A DNA stretch of 64,000 bases from Thuidium tamariscinum. Its lineage: Eukaryota; Streptophyta; Bryopsida; Hypnales; Thuidiaceae. Position 1 is the first letter of the stretch. Every line of letters starts with the position of its first letter. The notes below the pieces were generated by a model that was not told the origin of the DNA, made no database searches, and worked only from the letters and a program-made list of their open reading frames with translations. The position numbers and the translations under genes were made by a program. Shown here piece after piece: positions 35,433 through 46,539 of this stretch. The DNA lies in assembly GCA_947034885.2 (NCBI GenBank), contig OX344753.2:24072347-24136346 (forward strand), written 5' to 3'.

Positions 35433-38110
35433 TTTGGAGGACAAATTGGATTTTGGGTATGTACCTATGGTCTCAATTTTTGTCATAATTTTTTGACAAT
35501 TATTTCAAAACAAGCTCAAAATAGGATATACTAGGTAAAAAATTAAATCCTCAAAAATTTGAATCTTTTCATTTTAAGTTTTTTTCTCATAGATTGATGA
35601 AAATAATTTTCTCCCTAGTTTTCATAGTTTTTTGCAATATAAATGGTAGTTTTGAGAATTATCTCACAAAGAAAAGGCTTTGGTCCTTTTAAGGTTAATT
35701 AATCATTATTGATCTTTTTATAGAAATGAAAGGATATTCCAATATATTTGAGCATACTTTTGTAAAAATTGCATGAATAAACTATAAACTTCAAAAGTGT
35801 CAAATACAAATGAATCTGAAATTGCCAAATGTTATGCACTAAGGCTCTCATGCATAAATGGTGTGCATTACAAAGAATAATTATAGGAGACACTTTGGAT
35901 TAAATGCCAATTCTAATTATTTTGTTATTCTTTTGGCACATCACTAAGTTTATAGAGTTGATATAGATGGCTTATCTTAATTCTTAAATCTTAATCATTG
36001 TTATTTATTAAAATAAAAAAACATCAAAGTATTTCTTTTCATGACATTTTACACTTTTTCAGTATTTTCCTATTTGAAAATCTATTTTTGAATTTCTAAG
36101 TACAAGAGAAGAATTATCTTTATAGTAATTAAATAAAATAGTAATACATGCCTTCTTGCAATCATTCAAGATTCTATTATCTTAGATGGTGATTTGTCTA
36201 CTTGTCTATTTATCTTGCATATTTGTATGGTGTTTTATCTACTTATAAAATTAAAATTCATTAAATATTTTAGTATTATCACATTTATCCAACAATAGAA
36301 ATGAAATGTCATTTCTATCTATATAAGACATTTAAGATAAGAAAAAACTACCAATATTTTTTTGTTATCTATTGACATGATTCTTCTTCATTGTTCTTTT
36401 TTGAAGTCATTAGTAGTATCTTTTTAATTCTTCTTACTAAAATCAATTTTTCGAAGTTGATTTACTTATAGGCTTTACCTTTGGTGCAAATTTCACCAAT
36501 TGATTAAAAATAACAATATTTATACTATTTAACCTATTGGCAATCATAAACATCTTATCCTATGAAAAAATATTATGATTGTAAAGAAATTAAGGAAATA
36601 GAAATAAATTTCTTACCAAAACATTAATCCTATGAATAGTGGTAGTGCCAAGATATAGTTACAATATGTTGTGAACAATCACTTTTGCAATTGTAGATGC
36701 ATATACATAGGTGCTAATAAGCAAGAGTTTTAGGAATCCTTACAAAACAATGTCTACAATAAGTTCATTCAAATTGTCATTGACCAAACATTATCTCATT
36801 TGGAATTTGCTTAGAATGAAGGTATTGAGGATGTACATGATTTGAATATTAGAACAAAGGATCAATGTATGTTACACCTACATTTATTATTTAAAAATTA
36901 ATAACTCCATGGTACTCAAATAGTGCATACTAATGTGCATTCAAATCTTCTTTTATCTCCAATAAGACCCAAAGGTGTTCTTAAGCTACGGTGCAATTTT
37001 TGGGACAATGCAATATATTACAATTAAAATAATGAAAGTATTAAGAAAAAAGTTTAATTTCTAGATTACAAATTAATCAATGTAGTTTCAATCATTTTTT
37101 GATTCAACAAGATAATCAATTAAATTTTTTTTAACATTGATGATTTTTTCACTACTTAGGAATTAATTATAAAGAAGTGTCATCAACTTGTTGACATCAT
37201 CCATGTATTAAAATTAAAATTAAAAAAACTACATTCATGATTGCAAACTTAATACATTTATAGTCTTAAAATTGGTGCCTAAAAATTTAGTGGGATAATG
37301 AAGACTAAAATCTTAGAAGAAGTTACCTTTTTTTTTAAGATTATAAATATATGGACATGCTAAGTTCATTAAAAGAGGGACAAGTGATTTGAATTAGTGC
37401 AAAAGTCTAGAAATTATAGAATCTAAAAAGTTGACAAAGCGCAACTTTGTTACAATAAAGTTATGGTCAACATTGTACTCCCTTTGTCCTACTGACCTCC
37501 TTCCCAAATCTGGTAGATTTTGTGTTCCACTAAAAAAACTTTGTTTCTTAATTTTACCATGGAATATATGTTTGTTATATTGAACAACCTTAGAGTATAG
37601 TACTTACAATTGAAACTCATGAATTAAAAAAAGAAAGAGTAAACATGTAATTACTATAAATCTTCAAAGTAGAAGCTCTTAAAGCCATTGAAACCATCAC
37701 AATCAAGAGAATTAACAATCAACCAATGACATGTAAATATAGAAACAATTTAATTGCACTTTTAGGGACATTTTCAATGAAGCATACTTGTCAAGGAATC
37801 AACCCAAAGATGGTTTTCGAAGTTTTCACTTGAAAGTGCATTAGAACCCTCTTCCAATAAGATCCAATAAAAAAACCAATTTAAATTTTATAACAGTTAG
37901 GGCATTTGTAATGCATGAACAAGATATATGGCTTGGTATCCATAAAATTAACTTTTGAATGGTAAACATTTAGAACTTGAAAACTGTCTTGTTGGAAGCT
38001 CATTGGAAAGAACTTGAAGAAGGTGCCCCTCCAAAAAATTTCAAAATTAGATATTGAGTGAGTATTTCAAAAGTAAGGTAAAAATCTCAAATTTAACCAT
38101 TCACAACTTA
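35433..38110. other. AT-rich intergenic DNA
   Basis: About 2.7 kb without a supported gene. A lone TACTCCCTTTGTCC at about 37478 resembles a Stowaway end but has no partner. Confidence 0.5.
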
Positions 38111-38553
38111 GGGGTGTTTCACACTATGGCTGTCCAAGGCGAGAGGCCATAGTTTTCTCAAATCTAATTGGTGGAAATCATGGTTTCTCAAATCCAGGGT
38201 TTTTTTTTGGTGATTTGGTACAAAATTGCACCAAATTTTTTGGCCTAGCACCAAGCCTATAGGAAAAAAACAGTAAAATTTTGGATGAAATTGCCAATAA
38301 ACTCAAAAAAAAAATTTAATAGTGGATGAAATCGCCAAATAATGGATGAAAATAGAATGATAGATATGTATTATGTGCTCATAAGATGTTTTCTATCCAA
38401 TATATGGATGAATGTTGAGATTTGGAGCTCCACGATAAAATGAAATATCGCCACTTTGACACTTCACAAGAAATGAAAAAAAAAACCTTCCTCAAATCTG
38501 ATTGGTGGAATCGACGGCCTCTCAACTTGGACGGCCATAGTGTGAAACGCCCC
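38111..38553. mobile_element. Tourist-like MITE with long inverted repeats
   Basis: The left end GGGGTGTTTCACACTATGGC is mirrored at the right by the complement of GGGGCGTTTCACACTATGGC. The match continues through GTCCAAG, GAGAGGCC and CAAATCTRATTGGTGGAA for roughly 70-80 bp. The flanks are TTA on the left and TTC on the right, a possible 3-bp PIF/Harbinger-type duplication with one change. The 443-bp element is non-coding. Confidence 0.7.
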
Positions 38554-39077
38554 TTCCTACCAAAGCTAGATTTAGTGAAAAAAGGCCATTGTCACTCTTA
38601 AAGGGTCCCTCTTTCATTTGCCACTAAAATCCAATGAAAAACATTTTAAATTTTATAAATAGTTGGTACACTCAACTATTAATCCTGACCCCAGGTGCAC
38701 TTTGGTGATGTCCTAGTCAGTTAGGGGAGGACGAGTGGACGCTGGCTGCAGTATACACCACCCTTGCAATTAGTGGCCATTCCAGGTGCTCATGATAATC
38801 CTGTCCTAATCAAAGTACAGTACATGCTAACCTAATTGGTGATGGAGATTGGGCCCTACCTTCCTTGCAACTGAAGTTCTCTAAACTCTTTCACTGTTGC
38901 CAGACTCCTTCATCATCCCAACGGCGTTGAGCTGGTTTGAAGCCCACCTCCTCCTCCTGCATGATTGCAAACGCTACTTCTCAATGGCCCAGGCGCAAGT
39001 CAGTCACACTGAACTTGTTGCTTGCTTCTTTGGTTTCCGAGTAACTTACTGGAAGTGAAGAAGAGTTGCGAGCCCAG
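38554..39077 (-). other. Possible 3' UTR and flank of the orphan exon
   Basis: GC content rises at about 38690. The segment is non-repetitive and lies directly after the stop codon of the minus-strand exon to its right. No other feature was seen. Confidence 0.3.
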
Positions 39078-39277
39078 TCATGGCCTGGCTTTGCGTAGAG
39101 GCACCGTAATTAGGGCACCATGGTGTGCATGTTCATACAAATCACAGTCGGCAGCATCCAGGGACTTCAGGCGAGTTGTGGACAGTGTTAGGAACTCCCG
39201 CCCTGGAGGGAATGTGAGTTCCTGCTTTTCTTCAATGAGTTTGCTGAAGACACAATCATGGTCATAGAAGAGGTAAC
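39078..39277 (-). pseudogene. Orphan terminal coding exon, unrecognised protein
   Basis: On the minus strand a pyrimidine-rich tract and an AG at 39278-39279 precede a 200-bp open exon ending in TGA at 39078. The predicted peptide is YLFYDHDCVFSKLIEEK followed by a LTFPPGREFLTLSTTRL block, then DLYEHAHHGALITVPL. Its balanced composition and moderate GC content look like real conserved protein sequence, unlike other frames nearby. I do not recognise the family. No upstream exon was found: the next kilobase is minisatellite and MITE sequence. It is either the last exon of a gene with distant exons or a retained or captured gene fragment. The pseudogene label is the cautious choice. Confidence 0.45.
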
Positions 39278-39414
39278 CTTCGAGCATTGGGGAGGGGGCA
39301 AGTGGGTTATAGGGAATGGCTTTGAGTTGCTTAATTAATTGGGAGGTGGCAAGTGGGTGTATAGGACATAATCAACTCTGGCCCCAAATAAAAACTCATC
39401 TAATTGTTGCCTTT

Positions 39415-39590
39415 GCGGATGAATATTGCATGGTAACGAACAAATTATCTTGTTGTGGGTGCATATTACATGGTTACCAACAAATTATCTTGCTTGTGGA
39501 TGAATATTGGGTGGTTACAATCAAACTATCTTGCTTGCGGATGAATATTGGCTGATTACAATCAAATTATCTTGCTTGTGGATGAAACAC
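39415..39590. repeat. 40-41-bp tandem repeat, four units
   Basis: CAAATTATCTTGCTTGTGG-type units start at 39441, 39481, 39522 and 39563, with a partial unit before the first. Within-array divergence is low to moderate. It lies next to the orphan exon. Confidence 0.85.
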
Positions 39591-40128
39591 ATTCGAGTAG
39601 ACTGATGCAAACAATCAGAACTGGTTACACACTCACAACATTCTACAAGGATTCCTTCAACGAGCATTCCTTCAACAAGTTGGGGAAAGTGAGGGCTCTC
39701 TATAGGGACTCTATTCATTTCTTCTGAAATCAAAAGTACATTTTTGCGAAAACCCGTATAGGGTGAGTTTACTGAGAATAAGCGCCCGAAGGCAAACACA
39801 CCCGGAGGCAAACACGCCCAAAGGCAGGAAACGCCAAAAGACTCAAAAGTACATTTTAAGCAAACTCTATCACTCTATACAATCACATCCTATGTTAAAG
39901 TGCATAATTACCCAGTTTGCCATGATATCAGAATTGTACCTCCTTTATTAAACTGAGATGATTCCTCTACCTGGATGACCATGAATGGTGCAAGCCTGCA
40001 AGGGCATCAAATGGGAAAAAATAATTTCAAAATACACAAAAATTCAGGGTACAAACCACTCACAGAGTCACAGCAGGTGTTTTTTTTGGCAATTAAATGC
40101 CCAATTTCCTAAAAAAAAAGGGGGGGGG
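39591..40128. other. Mixed intergenic DNA
   Basis: A short internal duplication (AGGCAAACACACCCGG/AGGCAAACACGCCCAA, about 39788-39825) and poly-A/poly-G runs at 40111-40128. No gene was seen. Confidence 0.4.
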
Positions 40129-40306
40129 CATCACATTCAGTAGCCCATAGACGGACTGGACTGCCTTTCCCTTTGTGAAGTCCCCATCACCTAATTTCAT
40201 CTGACATTTCTTGAAGTTTACAACTTTAGTTACTGAATGGTGTGAAATATTCCACACCATTTCATCCGCTGGGAGGCAGTGTGACATGCTGCTACTAAAT
40301 GTTATG
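40129..40306. mobile_element. Palindromic MITE, family D copy 2
   Basis: The left end CATCACATTCAGTAG mirrors CTACTAAATGTTATG at the right. The centre has a near-perfect palindrome, AATGGTGTGAAATATTCC followed by ACACCATT, at about 40236-40262. Same architecture as 1640-1796. Target duplication not identified. Confidence 0.5.
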
Positions 40307-40373
40307 GGGACTTCTCAAGCTAAATGAGGGTAATTGTGTTATAAAATGCTAAACTGTAATCGTTGCCTTCTAC

Positions 40374-40700
40374 ATCAGTGATCCCAGAACTAGTTTATAG
40401 AATTTTGTGTAATATGCTACCTAGTTTAGGGGATTTAGTGCAATTTGCTATCTTCAAGATAAATAAAGCATCAATTTTGGCTATCTTGAGAGAAAGCGGC
40501 ATTAAAAAAATTAGAAAAGAAAGGATTTTGCAAGTTGTAAAGGATAATGGGGGGTACTAATACCCATAACTAACTATAGAGATGCCAATTCTAATGTAGA
40601 GTAAGTAACAAATTGGCTATCAAATTCTATTGGTTGTTGAAATCTTAGCTAAAATTTAATTTTTTCAAGGATTTTTTCCTATAGAAATTTAGCTACTGAA
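40374..40700 (+). repeat. Dispersed repeat, family C copy 2
   Basis: Starts ATCAGTGATCCCAGAACTAG and aligns with the complement of 18770-19078. It contains a 65-codon frame (40363-40560) with a lysine- and isoleucine-rich peptide, but the frame is not preserved in the other copy, so coding is doubtful. Confidence 0.65.
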
Positions 40701-41179
40701 ATTTTTTAGTAGCAATGGAGTGAAATTTAGCTAGTTTTGTGAACATTGATCTACATTATTGCCAAAATGCTTCCAAAACCTCCTTTCATCTATCACACAA
40801 AGCTAATACACACATAAAAGTGCATTCAAAAATTGCATACAAAAATTGCATATTTAAAATTGTATTCTCAAAATTGACCTCTTTTGATTTAAGCCCTCCA
40901 ATTTAAGGAGCCAAACAACTTAAAACCTTCTTGAGAAGAAGGTCATGTAACCTTTTGTCCAAAAAACAAGAAAAAATCTTGAGTCACAACCACTGTAATG
41001 GATCCTCTAACCTAATCCCTAAATGTCCAAGCTTCTAAGAGACTACATTTGGAATTGACTAACTTTGAAGTTAAAACAAATCTTGTCAAAGTATTATTTT
41101 TTATTTTATACTTTATAGACAAATATCCTTCAAAGTCTATTTTAAACATCAAAATTATAATTTTGGAAAAAAAATTATT
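40701..41179. other. AT-rich intergenic DNA
   Basis: Nothing recognisable. Confidence 0.5.
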
Positions 41180-41560
41180 TGTGATTATCTATTCAAGATT
41201 TTGTACAAGGGTGTTCATTGCAAATCTTGATTTTTTTAGTATGAAAAGCTCTTGGAGATGAGCCTCAAATACGCTAAATCTTGGAGGGGGGAGGGTTTTA
41301 CAATTAAATTTAAGAAAAAAATGTAGAGTACATTTAAAGAAATTGTTAATCAATTGTGGTTATACATGTTATGTACTTTAACTTCACATTTCATCCATAA
41401 CTTCAATATTAGATTTGTCAAGTAAAAATAAGATTGAAAGACTTCCAATCTTTATTACAATTTTAACATCTTCTTGATTAAACATTATAATTTTTTAATT
41501 CAAAAAACAATGTTGATGTGTTTTCTTTATATATGTGATCTCTAACACACCTAATTGGAA
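41180..41560. repeat. Dispersed repeat, family B copy 2
   Basis: Aligns by eye with 10300-10740 in the same orientation, through blocks CTATTCAAGATTTTGTAC, GAGATGAGCCTCAAATACG and TGTAGAGTAC. Non-coding. Confidence 0.55.
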
Positions 41561-42639
41561 TTTGTAATATATGTATTAATTAGTCACAAAAGAAGAACAA
41601 TTGAACTTGTGTCAATTTCAAATAAAAGATTTTGTATATATATATACCAATGACAAGTTCTCCTAATTTTTGCAAACCCTTTGTCTATTACTCATTCTCC
41701 AATTTGATACAATTACTTTGTCTACTTTGACTTTCTTATCCTAAATAGTCCCACATTTGCAAAAGATTTTGTCTACATTCTTGCTCTATCTAAAACAACT
41801 TTGGTACCTAAAGACTTAAATTTAAAATGGAAGGACTTCATATTGATTTATTTGGCAAATATTCCTAATTGAAGGCTAGGCATTGTAAAATCAATAATAG
41901 ATCTAATTCCTTCAAAATATAGTGACAAATTTTTTAACAAGATGCCAATACAAGACTATCTAAAATATCTTATTGTTGAAGTGTTCTAAAGTAAGAGATT
42001 CTAATTAAATAGGCATTCTATAAATTTGACATTTTTTCTAAATTTAGACTCAAATAGGTGAAGATTGAACTACAACAACTTGCCTTTTATTACTCCAACA
42101 TTTGATTATTATTACATTGTCTAATGCATGTTAAATTCAAGTATATTTTTTCAAGAAACAACATGTGCCAAATTTAGATTTCAAAACCCCACATACACCA
42201 ACAACTAGTATACTAAGCCCAACTATTGTAAAGGACTTGATGACTACTAAATTATATATAGAGGCTTATAATTGCCTCATATTACAATTTAGTAAAACTA
42301 ACTAGAGTATGGATGAAGAGTCAATGACTATTTTTTCAACAATTAAAAAGTGAAGTGAAAGTAGAATAGTGAAAGGTGAGTTTATATGGTGTCTTAATTT
42401 TTTGCCCTTATTTTCACATGTCATTCAAGAGTTTTCTATGGTCATTTGGCCATTAGTCATTCAATACAATAGAACCCCTTTTTTTCATTTTCATCATTTA
42501 CCTTCATTTTGCAAAAGCAATCTACTAAAAAATTGATTTATATGTAAGAATTGTTTCAAATCACATTTTGAAGAAATTTCAAATATTTAAGAAAAAAAAT
42601 ATTCAAGAAAATACTCAAAAAATATGAAAACACCATCTA
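41561..42639. other. AT-rich intergenic DNA
   Basis: No gene. A short TATATATATA run lies at about 41634-41644. Confidence 0.5.
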
Positions 42640-43610
42640 GAAATATCAAATCAACACTTTTAAACATCAAAACAACATTGTAGAACATTAAAACAATTCT
42701 CAAAACATCAAATGAATACCCTTGTAAACCATCAAAATAGCATTCAAAAACACCAAGACAACACCCTCCTACATCAAATTGACACTCTAAACCATCAAAA
42801 GGACACCCTTGTAAACCATCAAAATAGCATACACCCTCCTACATCAAACTGACACCCTTGTAAACCATTAAAATAGCATACACCCTCCTACGTCAAACTG
42901 ACACTTTGAACCATCAAAAGGACACCCTTGTAAACCATCAAAGTAGCATTCACAAATGCCAAGACAACACCCTCTCATGTCAAACTGACGCTCTAAACTA
43001 TGAAAAGGACACCCTTGTAAACCATCAAAATAGCATTCAAAAACTCCAAGCCAACACCCTCTCATGTCAAAATGACACTCTAAACCATCAAAAGGACACT
43101 TTTGTTAACCATCAAAATAGCATTCAAAAATGACAAGACAACACCTTCTCATGCCAAACTGACACTGTAAACCATTAAAAGGACACCTTTGTAAACCATC
43201 AAAATAGCATTCAAAAACGCCAAGACAACACCCTCCCATGTCAACTGACACTGTAAACCATCAAAAGGACACCTTTGTAAACCATCAAAATAGCATTCAA
43301 AAACGCCAAGACAACACCTTCCCACGTCAAATTGACACTCTCAACCATCAAAAGAACACCTTTGTAAACCATCAAAATAGCATTCAAAAACGCCAAGACA
43401 ACACCTTCCCACGTCAAACTGACACTCTAAACCATCAAAAGAGTACTCAAAAACTTCAAAAGTACACCCTAAAACATCAAAACAATACTCAAAGACATCA
43501 AATGAAGATTCAAAATCACTCCAATACATCAAATCAATACTCAAAGACATCAAATGAAGATTCAAAATCATCCGAAAATCACTCTAATACATCAAATTCA
43601 CATAAAATAG
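42640..43610. repeat. 87-bp minisatellite with shorter substructure
   Basis: Units beginning CCCTTGTAAACCATCAAAAT (or a close form) start at 42719, 42806, 42855, 42925, 43012, 43099, 43186, 43272 and 43359. The steps are 87, 49, 70, 87, 87, 87, 86 and 87 bp. Within units and at both ends a ~14-15-bp ACCATCAAAA-type core recurs. As 87 is divisible by three, long frames stay open on both strands (42906-43133 and 43238-43642 on plus). The single 86-bp unit breaks the frame between them. I treat the frames as by-products. Confidence 0.88.
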
Positions 43611-44095
43611 ACTCCAACATAACTATCTTTGGAAGGATTTGAATGTAGCCTAGCCCTTGTCTATTAAAAGGCCAAATATGTCCACCTCGTTACATTTAGG
43701 TGAAGTGAAATTTGTTTTGAAGTTTGATGGAAATTAAAAGAAATAAAAATATTTATATGACCAACATATTGGTTCCTTCAAAAAAATTGAGATCCTTCGA
43801 TTTAAATGACACTACAAAGTCTTCAAGTTCTAGTCTTGCAACTTCAAAATTGTAATATTTGCACCAATTTTAGTCTTGTGACTTCAAAATTTCATTATTT
43901 TCATTTGGTCTTCTTTCTACCATTTTTATCTCAACTTCATTTCATTGTTTTTGTCTCTGCTTCATTTAGCCATTTTTGTATGGTATTCATTCAATTTCAG
44001 TTGTTGTAAATGAAAGGCCCCTTGTAAATGCAAAGTGAATACTATATATGTCATTCAATACTAAAATTTCAAAGGTCACTTCAAAAACTCACTAT
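43611..44095. other. AT-rich intergenic DNA
   Basis: A 67-codon hydrophobic frame (43806-44009) has no supporting features. TTTGTCTT/CATTT phrases recur loosely. Confidence 0.45.
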
Positions 44096-44682
44096 GGGTG
44101 ATTGCAAGAATGACTTCACGGTTTTGTCTCAAAATGGCCTTAGTACTAGAGTACTGTGACTTTTGGAATAAATTTTTCTAAGATATAACTATCTAAATAG
44201 TAAAAAAATTCAAAAAAAAAAAAAAATTTCATTTTTTCTAACTTAAAGTTGCTTCTTCTTGCCAATTTTCATCTTCAAAAAAATTATTTGGTGTTATCTA
44301 CAAGTGTACCTTGGTAGTGCACTTTGAGCACATGTGGAAGGTGGTTTCTTTACTATTTTTCAAAAATCTCTTCACAAGATTGTGTAACTATAGTAGAAGT
44401 CCTTGTATCCCAATTTTTACCTTCAAATTTGAAATTTAGGGTTGGAAATAGTACTAAAACCCCTCAAAATGGCCAAGGTAGACATCCAATCGGGGTCAAT
44501 TTAAAAATAGTAAAATAATTTTAAATTTTTTTAAGAAATTACCAAATGTCAATAACTTTATTTTATACCTCTGTTCCAAATTTCATGGCAAGCAAAGACA
44601 CAATGCAAAAGTTATGAGCAAAAAACCACCTGTTCAAAGCCTAGGGGACAACAAATAAGACAAGTCATTCTTGCAATCACCC
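44096..44682. mobile_element. 4-bp-TSD element, family A copy 5
   Basis: A 587-bp element with perfect 21-bp inverted ends starting GGGTGATTGCAAGAATGAC. It is flanked by CTAT at 44092-44095 and 44683-44686, a perfect 4-bp target duplication. It shares the TTATTTGTTGT subterminal block with copy 2 but has a different, shorter interior. Non-coding. Confidence 0.75.
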
Positions 44683-44686
44683 CTAT

Positions 44687-46539
44687 ACTAAATTCAAGTA
44701 AATTTGAAGGTCATCAAATTTGTTTGATCATTTGACCTTTTAGGTGTTGGTACTAAAAGAATGTTACTTTTTGGTGGTTTGATTTTAAGTAAAGATCCTT
44801 TAGTGTTCTAAGTTGCCATGTGGCTCTTTTCATGGATTGTTTCTTTGGTTTACACATGACTACTAAGATAAGCCTTACCTATTGATTTATTCCATCATCC
44901 TACAACTTGGACCTCAATTCCATCCATAAATCCATTCAAAACTCTTTATTTTTTAATTAAATAAGTACATTAAAGCCAACAAGGGATTAAGTGTCAAGGC
45001 ACATTTATTAGGCAACATAGATTTTATTAGCAACTCACTACAAATGGAGTTCTTATTTTTTTAAATTTCAAATCTTCACACACCATGTGGTTGAAGAGTA
45101 GATTCAAGGCTCAACAATTTTCATAACTTTTGAATACATGGTTAAACTTTTTATATGACATCTAATTTTTAGTGCTCTCCAATCAACTCAAAAAAGTGAC
45201 ATTTCAAGAAATAAAAATTTGAACTTAGTTTTTTAGATGTATATGTAAGCCAAAGCTTTGAATCATTCCATTTTGATTGATAAGATGAAAATTATGAAGA
45301 GTTTTAGGTTGTGGATAGCTACAAAATCTCTACCCTATTAAAATTAACTTTCAAGTCGTTTATTTAATTTCACTTTTCAATATTTTTGAAAAAAATATAT
45401 CATTGGATATAGATTGTTTATTACAACATTACCACAATTGGGAATGGAATTTTCAATTCCATATCTAAATTTTCAATCATACACATTAGAAGTTTTTTGA
45501 GGTCTCTAAAAAATTGATTTGGGGTTGTTTCTTAAAATTGTTCCCTATGTTGTGAACTAGCCACTTGGTAGTTTTAATGTTCAAATTTGAAAAAAATTCA
45601 AATATTTTAGAAAGTATTAAAAACTAAAAATATTGTTTTAAAAAAAATTAACTAAAAAATTAATTAATTAATATTATCTAAAATGGCAATCTTTGGACCA
45701 CTTGAATTTGCTTACATAGTAGAGTTGCTATAGAGTTTTCATAGTTTGGAACTCCAAAAACATCTTATGATTAAATTTTTCTTATTGTATAGGAACAATA
45801 GGGAGTAGTATTAGCAATATGCACATAAAGAAGCTTAGATAAGCCCACTGATTGTCAATTATATTAACATGCTCACACCATACAATAGTTATATGTGATT
45901 GGTGGTTAATCTAAAAGATACAATGATCCCTAACACATATAGCTCAATCAATGAATAATGTAGCAAATATTCATGTACATAAGGAATATGCAAGTAAAGA
46001 AGTACAATTATCTATGCAAGTAGGGAATTTGGATTATGAAAGGTTTGATTGAACTCTATTTTTTTGGACTTACTATTTTTTTCAAGTATGAATATGGAGT
46101 AATTTTTTTTTTAAATTTTTAATGTATTCCCAACTTATTTTTTCAATATATTTTGGAGAAATTTTTTTTGTAGGATCTCCATATTTTGTGTAAAATTTTT
46201 GAAAGATGAAATCTAACCATTTGGAAAGAGCTGAAAATACTTTTATTTGAAATTCAATCATCATGATCTTGCAATAGGTTAAGTTTCTTAGTCTTAAGTA
46301 GTTTTGAGCCTAAAAACATCAAATTGCTTGAAGAGTTGCTCATAGACATTTTAAGTACCATTGAATACGTAGGAGAGCAGTTATGACTTCTGAGTGCTTC
46401 TATAATTTTAGGATAAACCACTTCAAAGATTCATGAAAATTTCAATTTTAATCACAAAATCATAATTCTACTTGGGGGTTGATTCATGAAACAAGCACAT
46501 ACCAACTCTATGAAAAATACATGCTTCTCTTGGAGTTGG
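44687..46539. other. AT-rich intergenic DNA
   Basis: About 1.85 kb with no gene, RNA or clear repeat recognised. Confidence 0.5.

Noticed and set aside
37478-37500. TACTCCCTTTGTCC considered as a Stowaway end
   Set aside because: No matching inverted end within several hundred bases.
43238-43642. 134-codon plus-strand frame rich in Asn, Gln and His
   Set aside because: It is a translation of the 87-bp minisatellite, with the opposite strand also open.
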